Assembly: GCA_934454125.1 (NCBI GenBank)
Contig: CAKSFA010000002.1
Coordinates: 62,001 to 126,000 of the forward strand
Length of the DNA stretch: 64,000 bases
Direction: 5' to 3'
From: an uncultured Eubacteriales bacterium
GTDB lineage: Bacteria > Bacillota > Clostridia > Oscillospirales > Acutalibacteraceae
Shown here: positions 9,034 to 17,887 of the stretch, piece by piece
Position numbering within the stretch: position 1 is the stretch's first letter
Layout of the letters: every line of letters begins with the position of its first letter
Translations under genes and position numbers: made by a program
The notes under the pieces: generated by a model
What the model saw: only the letters and a program-made list of their open reading frames with translations
Told to the model about the DNA's origin: nothing
The model's database searches: none

Positions 9034-9097
9034 TTGCAAGCACCTCCTGCAAATAGCCTGCCCGCTCTGCGCAGTAAATATGCCAAACGGCACGTTT

Positions 9098-9126
9098 ATT
9101 TTTACCGATTTTGCAAATTGATAAAA
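9098..9126 (-). promoter_or_regulatory. Sigma-F-like promoter of the spoIIQ-like gene
   Basis: On the minus strand GGTAAAAAT (9098-9106) fits the sigma-F -10 consensus GGNNANANT, and TTTTA (9122-9126) fits four of five -35 positions with a 15-bp spacer. In Bacillus spoIIQ is sigma-F dependent. Confidence 0.6.
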
Positions 9127-9141
9127 TTTCCAGTCTGCACC

Positions 9142-9170
9142 TTGATAATTCCGCCCTTTTTTTATATAAT
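9142..9170 (+). promoter_or_regulatory. Sigma-A promoter of the polyamine operon
   Basis: TTGATA (9142-9147), a 17-bp spacer and TATAAT (9165-9170), 57 bp before the ATG at 9227. Confidence 0.8.
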
Positions 9171-9226
9171 AGTTGCCGTAATAAAAACGAACGTTAAAAA
9201 ACGCTTCAAACAAAAAAGGAGAACAC

Positions 9227-10429
9227 ATGATGGGAAAAGCTTTGATCATCGGTGCCGGCGGTGTTGCCGGCGTTGCAGCGCACAAATGCTGCCAAAACCC
9301 CGCAGTCTTTGAGGAGCTCTGCATTGCCAGCCGCACCCTTTCAAAATGCGATGCGCTCAAAAGCAAACTCGATGGCGGCAAAACCAAAGTTACTACAGCG
9401 CAGGTCGATGCCGATGATACCAAACAGGTCATCGCATTGATTGAACGTACCCGGCCGGACATCGTCATCAACCTTGCCCTGCCCTATCAGGACCTAACCA
9501 TCATGGACGCATGCCTGGCCACAAAAGTGCATTATCTTGATACTGCCAATTACGAGCCGCCCGACACTGCCAAGTTTGAATACAAATGGCAGTGGGCTTA
9601 TCGCGAAAAATTTGAGCAAGCAGGCATCACTGCCATTTTGGGCAGCGGCTTTGATCCAGGCGTTACCGGCGTGTTCTCCGCCTATGCCCAAAAGCATTAT
9701 TTTGATGAGATTCACACCATCGACATCGTAGACGCCAATGCCGGCGACCACGGCTATCCCTTTGCCACCAATTTCAATCCAGAAATTAATATTCGGGAAG
9801 TCACTGCAAACGGCAGTTATTTTGAAAACGGCAAATTTATCGAAACCCCCCCCATGTCCATGCAACGCGTTTACAATCTGCCGCAAATCGGTCCCAAAGA
9901 TATTTACCTGCTCCATCATGAAGAAATGGAGTCGCTTGCGCAAAATATCAAGGGCATCCGCCGCATCCGCTTTTGGATGACCTTTTCCCAAAGCTATCTC
10001 ACACATCTGAAGGTGTTGGAAAATGTCGGCATGACCTCCATCCAGCCTATTGAGTTCGAGGGCAAGCAGATCGTACCTTTGCAATTTCTCAAGGCTGTTT
10101 TGCCAGACCCGGCCTCACTGGGACCACGCACCAAAGGCAAAACCAACATCGGCTGCATCTTCACCGGCGTCACAAACGGCAAGCCTGTGAATTACTACGT
10201 CTATAATGTTTGCGACCATCAGACCTGTTATGCAGAGGTGGGCTCTCAGGCCATTTCTTACACCACCGGCGTACCCGCCATGATCGGCGCAATGATGGTG
10301 CTTACTGATAAATGGAAAAAACCCGGTGTGTATAACGTTGAAGAGTTCGATCCCGACCCCTTTATGGCAGAGTTAAACCGCTGCGGCCTGCCCTGGGTCG
10401 AAGACTTTTCCCCCACGCTAATCGATTAA
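9227..10429 (+). CDS. Carboxynorspermidine/carboxyspermidine synthase (saccharopine dehydrogenase family)
   Basis: A 400-residue NADP-dependent reductase that condenses aspartate semialdehyde with a diamine to give carboxy(nor)spermidine. The N-terminal Rossmann motif ALIIGAGGVAGVAAHKC, SRTLSKCDALK, and GSGFDPGVTGVFSAYAQ followed by DANAGDHGYPFATNF are characteristic of this branch rather than lysine-pathway enzymes. The partner decarboxylase gene follows after 16 bp, which makes the assignment firm. Two tandem ATGs at 9227 and 9230 share one AAGGAG site. It replaces the SAM-dependent spermidine synthase route. Confidence 0.92.
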   Translation: MMGKALIIGAGGVAGVAAHKCCQNPAVFEELCIASRTLSKCDALKSKLDGGKTKVTTAQVDADDTKQVIALIERTRPDIVINLALPYQDLTIMDACLATKVHYLDTANYEPPDTAKFEYKWQWAYREKFEQAGITAILGSGFDPGVTGVFSAYAQKHYFDEIHTIDIVDANAGDHGYPFATNFNPEINIREVTANGSYFENGKFIETPPMSMQRVYNLPQIGPKDIYLLHHEEMESLAQNIKGIRRIRFWMTFSQSYLTHLKVLENVGMTSIQPIEFEGKQIVPLQFLKAVLPDPASLGPRTKGKTNIGCIFTGVTNGKPVNYYVYNVCDHQTCYAEVGSQAISYTTGVPAMIGAMMVLTDKWKKPGVYNVEEFDPDPFMAELNRCGLPWVEDFSPTLID

Positions 10430-10445
10430 AAAAAGGAAACCGCTT

Positions 10446-11585
10446 ATGATCAATTTTGACCTCTCTGCGCTCCCCACGCCTGCGTACGTGGTGGATGAGC
10501 GCCTGCTCATTCAAAATTTACAACTGCTCCAAAGCGTCAAACAGCGCACCGGGTGCAAAATTCTTCTTGCACAAAAGGCGTTCTCTCTCTTTGCGCTCTA
10601 CCCACTCATCGCACAATATTTAGACGGCGTTGCCGCCAGCGGTGTATTTGAGGCACGTCTGGGCTTTGAAGAAATGGGCAAAGAGGTTCACACCTACGCC
10701 CCTGCCTTCTCTGCACAGGAGTTTCCTGCTGTGCTGCAATATTCCGACCACATCGTGTTCAATTCCTTTGCACAGTGGCAGCAGTTTGCCCCGCAGGTGC
10801 AAAGCAGCGATAAAGCGGTATCCTGCAGCATCCGCGTCAATCCCCTCTACTCTGAGATTAAAACCGATCTTTACAACCCCTGCATCGCCGGCTCCCGTCT
10901 GGGTGTGCCGCCACAGCAGTTCCAGCCGCAGTTGCTAAGCGGCATCAGTGGTCTGCATTTTCACACCCTTTGCGAGCAAAACTCCGATGTCTTAAAACGC
11001 ACGCTCACCGCACTGGAGCGCCACTTCGGCACTTACCTGTCTCAAATGCAGTGGCTCAACCTTGGCGGCGGGCACCACATCACCCGCCCCGATTACGACA
11101 TCGAAACGCTTATCTCCTGCATTTGCCAAATGCAAGACCGCTACGGTGTGCAAGTCTATTTAGAGCCCGGAGAAGCCGTCGCACTCAATACCGGCTACCT
11201 GGTTTCCACTGTGCTCGATACTGCAGAAAACGGCATGCTTCTTGCGATTTTAGATACCTCAGCCGCCTGTCATATGCCAGACGTATTGGAAATGCCATAC
11301 CGTCCGCAAATCATCGGCGCAGCAGAACCACAGCAGCAGCCCTATACCTATCGCCTGGGCGGCCCCACCTGCCTTGCCGGCGATGTCATTGGCGACTATT
11401 CCTTTCCCAAACCGCTCCAACCCGGCGATAAGCTGATTTTCTGCGATATGGCGCACTACACCATGGTAAAGAACAATACCTTTAACGGCATGCCCCTGCC
11501 CGCCATTGCATTGGTTACCGCACAGGGTGAACTAAAACTTCTGCGGCAGTTCAATTACCACGATTTCAAATCACGGCTATCTTAG
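10446..11585 (+). CDS. nspC: Carboxynorspermidine decarboxylase
   Basis: A 379-residue PLP enzyme of the alanine-racemase-fold decarboxylase group, finishing (nor)spermidine synthesis. LLAQKAFSLFALYP contains the PLP lysine, SGLHFHTLCEQN and LNLGGGHHITRPDYD form the phosphate-binding region, YLEPGEAVALNTGYL follows, and GPTCLAGDVIGDY carries the specificity-helix cysteine. Length is normal for NspC. It follows the synthase by 16 bp with AAAGGAAA at its start, and a strong terminator ends the two-gene operon. Confidence 0.95.
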   Translation: MINFDLSALPTPAYVVDERLLIQNLQLLQSVKQRTGCKILLAQKAFSLFALYPLIAQYLDGVAASGVFEARLGFEEMGKEVHTYAPAFSAQEFPAVLQYSDHIVFNSFAQWQQFAPQVQSSDKAVSCSIRVNPLYSEIKTDLYNPCIAGSRLGVPPQQFQPQLLSGISGLHFHTLCEQNSDVLKRTLTALERHFGTYLSQMQWLNLGGGHHITRPDYDIETLISCICQMQDRYGVQVYLEPGEAVALNTGYLVSTVLDTAENGMLLAILDTSAACHMPDVLEMPYRPQIIGAAEPQQQPYTYRLGGPTCLAGDVIGDYSFPKPLQPGDKLIFCDMAHYTMVKNNTFNGMPLPAIALVTAQGELKLLRQFNYHDFKSRLS

Positions 11586-11605
11586 AACAGGTAAAAAACA
11601 AAAAG

Positions 11606-11635
11606 GCCCAAACGCAGCCTGCGTTTGGGCTTTTG
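11606..11635. terminator. Bidirectional terminator between nspC and ndk
   Basis: Perfect 11-bp stem, GCCCAAACGCA with TGCGTTTGGGC around a 3-base loop, then TTTT on plus and CTTTTTG on minus. It serves both convergent genes. Confidence 0.9.
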
Positions 11636-11666
11636 TCAAAGCGTTCTGATGCTCAGAGCGCTCTTT

Positions 11667-12071
11667 TTATTTACCGAAAAAACGGGCAATTTCAATCTTT
11701 GCGTTCTCCACAGAATCCGAACCGTGAATCACATTGGCACCTGTGCTCGAAGCAAAATCACCACGAATGGTGCCCGCCATTGCCTCTTCAAATTTGGTTG
11801 CACCCATCAAAATGCGCATGCCCTGCACAGCATTTTCGCCTTCCACAATCATACCAAACACCGGCCCAGAGGTCATATATTCCACAATCTCCGGAAAAAA
11901 CGGTTTGTCCGCAATATGGGCATAATGCTCTTTCAGAATCGCCTCTGAAAGGTGCATCATTTTTGCGTCCACCAAGCGGTAACCCTTGCGCTCAATCCGT
12001 GCAATAATCTCGCCGGCAATACCTCTTTGCACTGCATCGGGCTTTAGCATAATATACGTTTGCTCTGTCAT
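11667..12071 (-). CDS. ndk: Nucleoside diphosphate kinase
   Basis: A 134-residue cytosolic enzyme that transfers the gamma-phosphate between nucleoside triphosphates and diphosphates. MTEQTYIMLKPDAVQRG is the conserved start, and ANVIHGSDSVENA contains the catalytic histidine that is phosphorylated. Length is typical. ATG at 12071 follows AAAGGAGAG. It is monocistronic, with an extended -10 promoter upstream (TGGTATAAT, 12116-12124). Confidence 0.97.
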   Translation of the reverse strand: MTEQTYIMLKPDAVQRGIAGEIIARIERKGYRLVDAKMMHLSEAILKEHYAHIADKPFFPEIVEYMTSGPVFGMIVEGENAVQGMRILMGATKFEEAMAGTIRGDFASSTGANVIHGSDSVENAKIEIARFFGK

Positions 12072-12115
12072 AACTGTCTGCTCTCCTTTAAAATAATTCT
12101 CAGTGATATGGTTTT

Positions 12116-12124
12116 ATTATACCA
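12116..12124 (-). promoter_or_regulatory. Extended -10 promoter of ndk
   Basis: TGGTATAAT on the minus strand, 45 bp upstream of the ndk start. No clear -35 is present, as is common for TGn-extended promoters. Confidence 0.55.
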
Positions 12125-12177
12125 GATTTCCCAACGCGTTACCATACCAAATCAGTTAAAAATTAAATGCACCTTGC

Positions 12178-12206
12178 TTGACAAACAACGTCATTTTCGG
12201 TATTAT
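12178..12206 (+). promoter_or_regulatory. Sigma-A promoter of the NSS transporter
   Basis: Perfect TTGACA (12178-12183), 17-bp spacer, TATTAT (12201-12206), 76 bp before the TTG start. Confidence 0.8.
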
Positions 12207-12282
12207 AATAAAAATTGTCTAAAACTTGTTACAAAGTTGCAATAATTTTTATTTAGGATTTCCAGTACAAGGGGGGCTTTCT

Positions 12283-13638
12283 TTGGAGAAAAAACGTACC
12301 CAGTTCTCCAGTAAAATCGGTTTTATTTTGGCAGCAGCAGGCTCTGCTGTCGGATTAGGCAATATTTGGCGATTTCCATATCTGGCAGCCGAATACGGTG
12401 GCGGCATCTTTCTATTCACATACATCATACTGGCAGTCACCTTTGGCTTTTGCCTGGCGCTTACCGAGATCACCCTGGGCCGAAAAACTGGCTCCAGCTT
12501 TCTAAACGCTTACAAAAAACTGGACAAGCGCTTTGCCTTTATCGGTGTCCTGACCCTGATTATTCCTGTGCTGATCTTACCTTATTACAGCGTAATCGGC
12601 GGCTGGGTCGTTCATTTTGCTTATATGTTTACCACCGGTCAGGGTGCCCAAACGGCAGACCCCAACTACTTTGCCGGCTTTATTTCCCAGCCCGGTGCCC
12701 CCATTTTATTCTTAGCCATCTTTCTGGGGCTTACAGCGCTCATCGTTATGCTAGGTGTTAAGCGCGGCATTGAACTTACCTGCAAAATCTTCCTCCCCAT
12801 TCTGGTACTCATGGCCATTGGTCTGTCGATTTATATCATGACGCTTCCTGGCGCACTTGAGGGAGTCAAGCACTATCTGGTTCCAGATTTCAGCCATTTC
12901 TCATTCGAGACCGTGCTCGCCGCACTGGGGCAATTGTTTTATTCCATGTCTCTGGCCATGGGTATCAGTATCACCTATGGCTCCTACATGAAAAAAACGA
13001 CCAATATCGAAACCGCCACGCTTACCATTGGTGTGTTCGATACAGGCATCGCGTTCTTCTCCGGCCTAATGATTATTCCGGCAATATTCGCCATTTCACC
13101 TGGTGGCTCTACTGAATTTGGTCAGGGCAGCACCCTGATGTTCACCACCATGCCGCAAGTATTTGCAACAATGCCCGGCGGCCAGTTTGTCGGCGCAATC
13201 TTTTTCATTCTGGTCTTTCTTGCAGCCATCACCTCCTCAATCAGCATCATGGAAGCCATCGTAGCCTCCATTCAAGACAAATTCGGTTGGGGGCGTATCC
13301 CTGTCTGCATCGGCGTTCTGCTGTTTTCCATGGCGTTGGGTGTCTGCTCCTCTCTGGGTTTTGGCATCTGGGAGGGCGTCCAGTTCCTCGGTCGCGGCAT
13401 CCTCGATTCCTTCGACTTCCTCACCAATAATATCCTGATGCCCATCGTTGCATTCTGCACCTGCATCTTCGTCGGCTTCTTCCTGAAGCCCAAGGGCATT
13501 ATCGCTGAAGTAGAAGAAACCTCGCCCTTCCGCCTGAAAGGACTTTACTCTGTCTTTATCAAATGGCTTGCTCCGGTGTGCATCATCATCATTTTGGTTA
13601 CTGCATTTTTGCAAGCTGCAGGTGTGCTGGTTATCTAA
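12283..13638 (+). CDS. Sodium-dependent amino-acid transporter, NSS (SNF) family
   Basis: A 451-residue polytopic membrane protein with about eleven helices, of the LeuT/TnaT/MhsT family, which imports amino acids with sodium. The first helix has the signature AAAGSAVGLGNIWRFPYL, whose residues line the sodium and substrate sites. TTG at 12283 is chosen because AGGGGGG precedes it; a frame open to 12226 has no ribosome site and adds a non-family extension. Substrate unknown; bacterial relatives take tryptophan or branched-chain residues. Monocistronic between its own promoter and a strong terminator. Confidence 0.9.
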   Translation: MEKKRTQFSSKIGFILAAAGSAVGLGNIWRFPYLAAEYGGGIFLFTYIILAVTFGFCLALTEITLGRKTGSSFLNAYKKLDKRFAFIGVLTLIIPVLILPYYSVIGGWVVHFAYMFTTGQGAQTADPNYFAGFISQPGAPILFLAIFLGLTALIVMLGVKRGIELTCKIFLPILVLMAIGLSIYIMTLPGALEGVKHYLVPDFSHFSFETVLAALGQLFYSMSLAMGISITYGSYMKKTTNIETATLTIGVFDTGIAFFSGLMIIPAIFAISPGGSTEFGQGSTLMFTTMPQVFATMPGGQFVGAIFFILVFLAAITSSISIMEAIVASIQDKFGWGRIPVCIGVLLFSMALGVCSSLGFGIWEGVQFLGRGILDSFDFLTNNILMPIVAFCTCIFVGFFLKPKGIIAEVEETSPFRLKGLYSVFIKWLAPVCIIIILVTAFLQAAGVLVI

Positions 13639-13653
13639 CAATAATACAAATCC

Positions 13654-13679
13654 AAAAGCGCCCGTCCGGGCGCTTTTTT
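13654..13679 (+). terminator. Terminator after the NSS transporter
   Basis: AAAAGCGCCCG and CGGGCGCTTTT around TC, with a T-run. Confidence 0.9.
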
Positions 13680-13815
13680 GATTGCAGTTTCCCCACTACC
13701 AACCAGCGTCCTTCCCCTGCAAAATCACTCAACCAAAAACACCCGCCCTCTTGCAATTTCAACCAGAACTCGGTACAATAAAAAAGCAAAACATCTCACA
13801 GAAAGGAGAATCCCC

Positions 13816-14058
13816 ATGAAACACAAGCTCTGTCAACTCTGCGCTACTATATGCGCAGCCCTGTTTACACTGCCGCTGGCCATTCCCGGTGTCTCTGCAG
13901 CACAGGCGCTGCCCACTGCCGCCACAGGCGACCAAACAAATATGGGCATGATCATCGGCCTGTCCATCGCCGGTGGCGTAGCGCTATTGGCCATTGTCAT
14001 CTTTATTATCATCGGCGCCACAAAAAAGAAAAAACGCAAATATACTCCACGCCATTGA
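13816..14058 (+). CDS. 80-residue secreted/membrane peptide resembling a bare cell-wall sorting signal
   Basis: Not recognised as a named family. ATG at 13816 has AAAGGAG nine bases upstream. Residues 1-29 form a signal peptide (basic start, hydrophobic core, cut likely after GVSA). The mature part is only about 50 residues: ALPTAATGDQTN, a hydrophobic helix of about 25 residues, and the tail KKKKRKYTPRH. That order (LP/ATG motif, helix, positive tail) is how LPXTG-type anchors end, but the motif is imperfect and there is no passenger domain. A small single-span membrane protein is the alternative. It has its own terminator and precedes the cas operon without clear linkage. Confidence 0.65.
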   Translation: MKHKLCQLCATICAALFTLPLAIPGVSAAQALPTAATGDQTNMGMIIGLSIAGGVALLAIVIFIIIGATKKKKRKYTPRH

Positions 14059-14064
14059 TTTAAC

Positions 14065-14090
14065 ACCGGCTCTAAGCCGGTATTTTTATT
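14065..14090 (+). terminator. Terminator after the small peptide gene
   Basis: ACCGGC/GCCGGT stem, 5-base loop, then ATTTTTATTT. Confidence 0.85.
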
Positions 14091-14164
14091 TCCAAAATAG
14101 ATCCTTTCAAACTTACACACATCATCACAAAATAAGGGCAGTTTGGAAAATCAACTAAAATCAC

Positions 14165-14193
14165 TTGATAAAACAAGTCGAATTATGTATAAT
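14165..14193 (+). promoter_or_regulatory. Sigma-A promoter of the cas operon
   Basis: TTGATA (14165-14170), 17-bp spacer, TATAAT (14188-14193) with TG just before it. The leader to the proposed cas5 start is about 110 bases. No CRISPR repeat is seen in it. Confidence 0.75.
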
Positions 14194-14310
14194 AGCTACA
14201 GATATACAAATAAAAACCACAATTCTAGCAGCATACAACCATGCCTGTGCAAGCCTCCACTTCATTGCAGGCTAACAGAAATTGAATATAAGAAAGGAGA
14301 TCATGGTGAA

Positions 14311-14973
14311 TTGAAAGGCTATCAAGTTGCAATGGAAATCGCAGGCAACACCGCACTGTGGACAAGACCGGACAGCGGTGACTCCCCCTGCAGTTATCCT
14401 GCTCCAACCTATTCTGCTGTGCGCGGATTGTTCGAAAGCGTGCTCTGGGGGCCTGCCGTATTGGTCTTGCCACAAAAAGTAGAGCTTTGTGCTGTGCCGC
14501 GGTATCATTCTTATGCCACCAATTACGGCGGGCCGCTTCGCTCCGGAAAATCAATCAAAAACAACAATCAATACCAACTGTTTGCAACCGTTTTAATCGA
14601 TGTCTGCTACCGCCTGTATGCAGAGGTCATTCCAAATCCAAACAAGGCTGGCCTGCCAAAATCTGCATTATCATGGGACAGCAAAACCACAAGTCCCGGC
14701 CATGCCTATCAAGAAATCTTCAATCGTCGCCTAAAGCGCGGGCAATCGTACGCAACACTGTCACTGGGGTGGAGCGAATTTACGCCATCTTATGTTGGGC
14801 CGTTTCGAGATCAAACACAAGTGTGCACAGACCTACCAGATATTTTGATTCCATCCATGCTGCGGGGCATGTTTCAAAACGGGTATCAATCAAAGTTCCA
14901 GGCTGTTTACGACACAAACATTTGCATCCAAAACGGCGTTCTGATCTATCCGAAACGAGGTGACTGCCTATGA
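14311..14973 (+). CDS. cas5: CRISPR Cas5, type I-C-like (Cas5c/d)
   Basis: A 220-residue RAMP protein. In I-C systems Cas5 cuts pre-crRNA and caps the Cascade complex. MEIAGNTALWTRPDSGD, YPAPTYSAVRGLFESVLW and the later NQYQLFATVLIDVCYRLYAEV block match the Cas5c/d pattern (typically ALFTRPE, PTPSAARGILEAIYW, then a Thr-Leu/Asp-Tyr stretch). TTG at 14311 is preferred: AAAGGAG lies 11 bases upstream and it gives the expected short N-terminus; an ATG at 14332 would cut into the first strand. A frame open back to 14143 runs through the promoter. The stop overlaps the cas8 ATG (ATGA). Confidence 0.85.
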   Translation: MKGYQVAMEIAGNTALWTRPDSGDSPCSYPAPTYSAVRGLFESVLWGPAVLVLPQKVELCAVPRYHSYATNYGGPLRSGKSIKNNNQYQLFATVLIDVCYRLYAEVIPNPNKAGLPKSALSWDSKTTSPGHAYQEIFNRRLKRGQSYATLSLGWSEFTPSYVGPFRDQTQVCTDLPDILIPSMLRGMFQNGYQSKFQAVYDTNICIQNGVLIYPKRGDCL

Positions 14974-17021
14974 TCAACGAGTTATACGAACTTTCCAAAG
15001 CAATCGAACAGGCAGGTATTCAAACGCAAAGTTGGCATCTAAGATATAAACCCATTCCAAACATCAGGCCCAAAGCTCCTTGCATCCGTATCACCATCTC
15101 TGGGGGAGCTGTTACTGAGTTGTCCACAGTCGATCCAGAACTGGGAACAAAACTGCGCAAATACGGCAGCAATCAAGGCTCATACCCATGTATGAATCTC
15201 GTACCGCTTTATCGCATCACAGACGAAACCGTCAAGCAGTCACTTGCAGCCATTCGTCCAGAGCAGTTAGATCCAGCCCAAATCGAAACAATCAAAAGCT
15301 GGTGTATCGAAAACAACTGGAACAAAAAGTTCTGCAATAAATATAAAATCTCGATGAAAAACACCACAGAAGAGCTGGCAGCAATGCTCCCAAAAGATGC
15401 ACCCATACAGATCCTGATTGAAGAAAGCAACCAGTTTCTGGACCCCACCCACCTGCATCAAGAGTTAGAAAACGCCGTATTTCGCATGCTGGACAACAGA
15501 GAACAGGTTGCTTTGGCGCTGCACCTTCTCTTTCATCCCGGCAGCACCGAAAAAAAACCGGAAGAGGATTCCGGCACGCTCTCCGTTGCGCTGGAGTCCC
15601 CTCGCCTGATCGCCATGGAAATTCCGGCAGTCAGTGAAAAATTTACAGCAACACTGAACCAGGCTCTCTTAGCTATAGAAGATTCCATACAGAAAAAAAC
15701 CGATTTTACAGCAATCGACGCCTTTGGCATTCCATTTAACCCCATTGACGAACCAATGCCTGAGGTGAAATTGGCCGGCGGCTTTGATGCCAAACTGCGT
15801 ACCATGTTCAAAGAACAACGGTGCCAAGCACGATACGGCACGATCGAAAGCGCCAGCTATCCCATTTCTCCACAAATGCGAAAAAAACTGCACGCAGCCT
15901 TAACCTGGCTTTCCAGCCCAGCGCATAAAGAAATCACATGGATCAATACCGATAAAGATGAGATTCTATTCGCTTATCCAGCACAAATCCCAAACATAGA
16001 AATTCGATTTACTTCCATGCTTGTGTCCCCAAAACAATACAATGTCTCCTTTGAAGAAAGAAGCAAAGATTTTCTGGAGGAATTAAAGCAAAGCAAACAT
16101 CCGGGCACCGATTCACACGCAGACCTGATTCAACTGTTTATCCTGCGCAAAATCGACAAAGCGCGCACGAAGGTGGTCTACACGCGCCAAACAAACCCGC
16201 ATGAGCTAGAAATCCGCAGCGAACAGTGGACAATCGGCTGTTCTCACAATTTACCAAAATTCCCGTTTGGGCAACCAAACACCCCGTTTCCATTGGATAC
16301 CGCAGATATCCTAAACCGCTTCTGGAAGCAAAACGGCGAGCTTGCAACCGATAAATTCAGGCCAATCCCAAAATATCACGGCTTAGAATTGCTGATGGAA
16401 CCAGATCTTCCCATTTATTCCGATCTGCACCTGTTAATCGAAAAAGCAATGAAACTTGCACTCTTTCTAAGCAAAAAGCGCTCTGAAAATAACCTGCAAC
16501 ACCCAATCTGGGAAAGAACCAAAGAAATCCTGGCACTGTTGGGCTTACTGCTCCACCGCTCCAATGTAAGAAAGGAAGATTATATGGAACAATTACCGTA
16601 TCTCTTCGGGCAGCTTTTAAAAATATCAGACGAGCTGCATACCTTATACTGCAATGTTATGCGCAAAGGTGATGTGCCCATGCAATTGGCTGGCGGCAGC
16701 CTATTTCAAGCCGCCACCGAAGCTCCCTTGCGCACCCTTGGCCTATTGGGCCAGCGCATGAATCCTTACATCGTCTGGGCAAAATCTTATCGTACAAAAA
16801 ATGTCCACGAAAAAAACAAAGAAAGCTGGCGTGCAGGGTGGCTGGTTTCTCTATTTGAACATATTGCAACACGATTACATGAATCCTGGCAGCCAGAAAC
16901 GCGCCTGAATGATGAAGAAAAAGCGCAGCTATTTATCGGCTATCTGGCCGCATTCCCAAAAAAAGAACAAACCGAATCTGAACTCACACCCGAGCAGAAT
17001 CAAGGAGGAACTGAATCATGA
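14970..17021 (+). CDS. Large Cascade subunit, Cas8-like (divergent Cas8c/Csd1)
   Basis: A 683-residue protein placed exactly where Cas8c (Csd1) sits in type I-C operons, between cas5 and cas7, overlapping both by ATGA. The sequence itself is not an easy match: it has APCIRITISGGAVTEL near the start and long helical C-terminal regions (a small-subunit-like domain may be fused there), but I see none of the short signatures I would expect of canonical Csd1. In type I systems this subunit recognises the PAM and recruits Cas3. The call therefore rests mainly on position, size and coupling. Length is slightly above the usual 580-650. Confidence 0.72.
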   Translation: MINELYELSKAIEQAGIQTQSWHLRYKPIPNIRPKAPCIRITISGGAVTELSTVDPELGTKLRKYGSNQGSYPCMNLVPLYRITDETVKQSLAAIRPEQLDPAQIETIKSWCIENNWNKKFCNKYKISMKNTTEELAAMLPKDAPIQILIEESNQFLDPTHLHQELENAVFRMLDNREQVALALHLLFHPGSTEKKPEEDSGTLSVALESPRLIAMEIPAVSEKFTATLNQALLAIEDSIQKKTDFTAIDAFGIPFNPIDEPMPEVKLAGGFDAKLRTMFKEQRCQARYGTIESASYPISPQMRKKLHAALTWLSSPAHKEITWINTDKDEILFAYPAQIPNIEIRFTSMLVSPKQYNVSFEERSKDFLEELKQSKHPGTDSHADLIQLFILRKIDKARTKVVYTRQTNPHELEIRSEQWTIGCSHNLPKFPFGQPNTPFPLDTADILNRFWKQNGELATDKFRPIPKYHGLELLMEPDLPIYSDLHLLIEKAMKLALFLSKKRSENNLQHPIWERTKEILALLGLLLHRSNVRKEDYMEQLPYLFGQLLKISDELHTLYCNVMRKGDVPMQLAGGSLFQAATEAPLRTLGLLGQRMNPYIVWAKSYRTKNVHEKNKESWRAGWLVSLFEHIATRLHESWQPETRLNDEEKAQLFIGYLAAFPKKEQTESELTPEQNQGGTES

Positions 17022-17887
17022 ACAATGAAATCAAGCGCGCAACCGGTCTTTTGGTAATCGAAGTCGTCAACTCCAATCCCAATGGTAACCCCGACCAAGA
17101 AAGCGATCCCCGCCAACGTTCAAATGGCTGTGGAGAGATCTCTCCTGTCTCGTTCAAGCGCAAACTCAGAGATTTGCTGGAAGATCACTCTTCGCCGTTT
17201 TTCCAGTCTCTTCCCGATACTTTCCGCAACGAAGCAGATCGCTACTGGATCCTGGAACACCGCGGACGCGAGCGTAAAACCATTATCCAAGAAATGGGCA
17301 AAGACCCTGCACAATTCCTGCAAAGCACATTTGTACAAAAATACTGGGACGCACGCGTCTTTGGCAATACATTTCTAGAAGACGGCAACGCCAAAGACTT
17401 TATTAAAACCGGTGTCGTGCAGTTTGGTATGGGCGTTTCTATCTCACCCATCAAAATCACCCGGCACACCAATACCAACAAAGCCGGTGTTCAAGAGGGC
17501 AAAAATGCCGGCATGGCACCGCTTGCCTACCGCGTCGTAGAGCACGGCGTCTATTGCATGCCCTTCTTTGTTAATCCCAATTATGCGCATAAAACCGGCT
17601 GCACTGCAAACGATATCGAGCTGCTCAAACTGCTAATCCCCTACGCCTATGACCTCAATCGCTCCGCCATTCGGCCAGACGTACGCCTGCGCCATGCCTG
17701 GTACATCGAGCACAAACACATGCTTGGCAGTTGCCCGGAGCACCTGCTGTTCGAGGCGCTTTCTCCCACTCGGCGCGATCATAAAACCGACCCTTCCACC
17801 TCTTGGAGCGATTATAACGACCCAACTAGCTTACCCGACGAATTATCCCAGCGCATCGAAAGCATCGTCGATCTGGTAAAACCGTAA
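17018..17887 (+). CDS. cas7: CRISPR Cas7 backbone subunit, Csd2/Csh2 family
   Basis: A 289-residue RAMP protein forming the crRNA-binding spine of Cascade. GLLVIEVVNSNPNGNPDQESDPR near residue 10 is the family hallmark (NPNGxPD). GVVQFGMGVSISPIKITRHT and VEHGVYCMPFFVNP, then AYDLNRSAIRP, correspond to conserved blocks of Csd2. Length is typical of I-C Cas7. Its ATG lies within the cas8 stop (ATGA), and its TAA shares one base with the cas3 ATG. All key features look intact, so the complex is probably functional. Confidence 0.9.
   Translation: MNNEIKRATGLLVIEVVNSNPNGNPDQESDPRQRSNGCGEISPVSFKRKLRDLLEDHSSPFFQSLPDTFRNEADRYWILEHRGRERKTIIQEMGKDPAQFLQSTFVQKYWDARVFGNTFLEDGNAKDFIKTGVVQFGMGVSISPIKITRHTNTNKAGVQEGKNAGMAPLAYRVVEHGVYCMPFFVNPNYAHKTGCTANDIELLKLLIPYAYDLNRSAIRPDVRLRHAWYIEHKHMLGSCPEHLLFEALSPTRRDHKTDPSTSWSDYNDPTSLPDELSQRIESIVDLVKP

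Noticed and set aside
12207..12282. A riboswitch in the NSS transporter leader
   Set aside because: The leader is only about 70 bases with no terminator/antiterminator pair visible.
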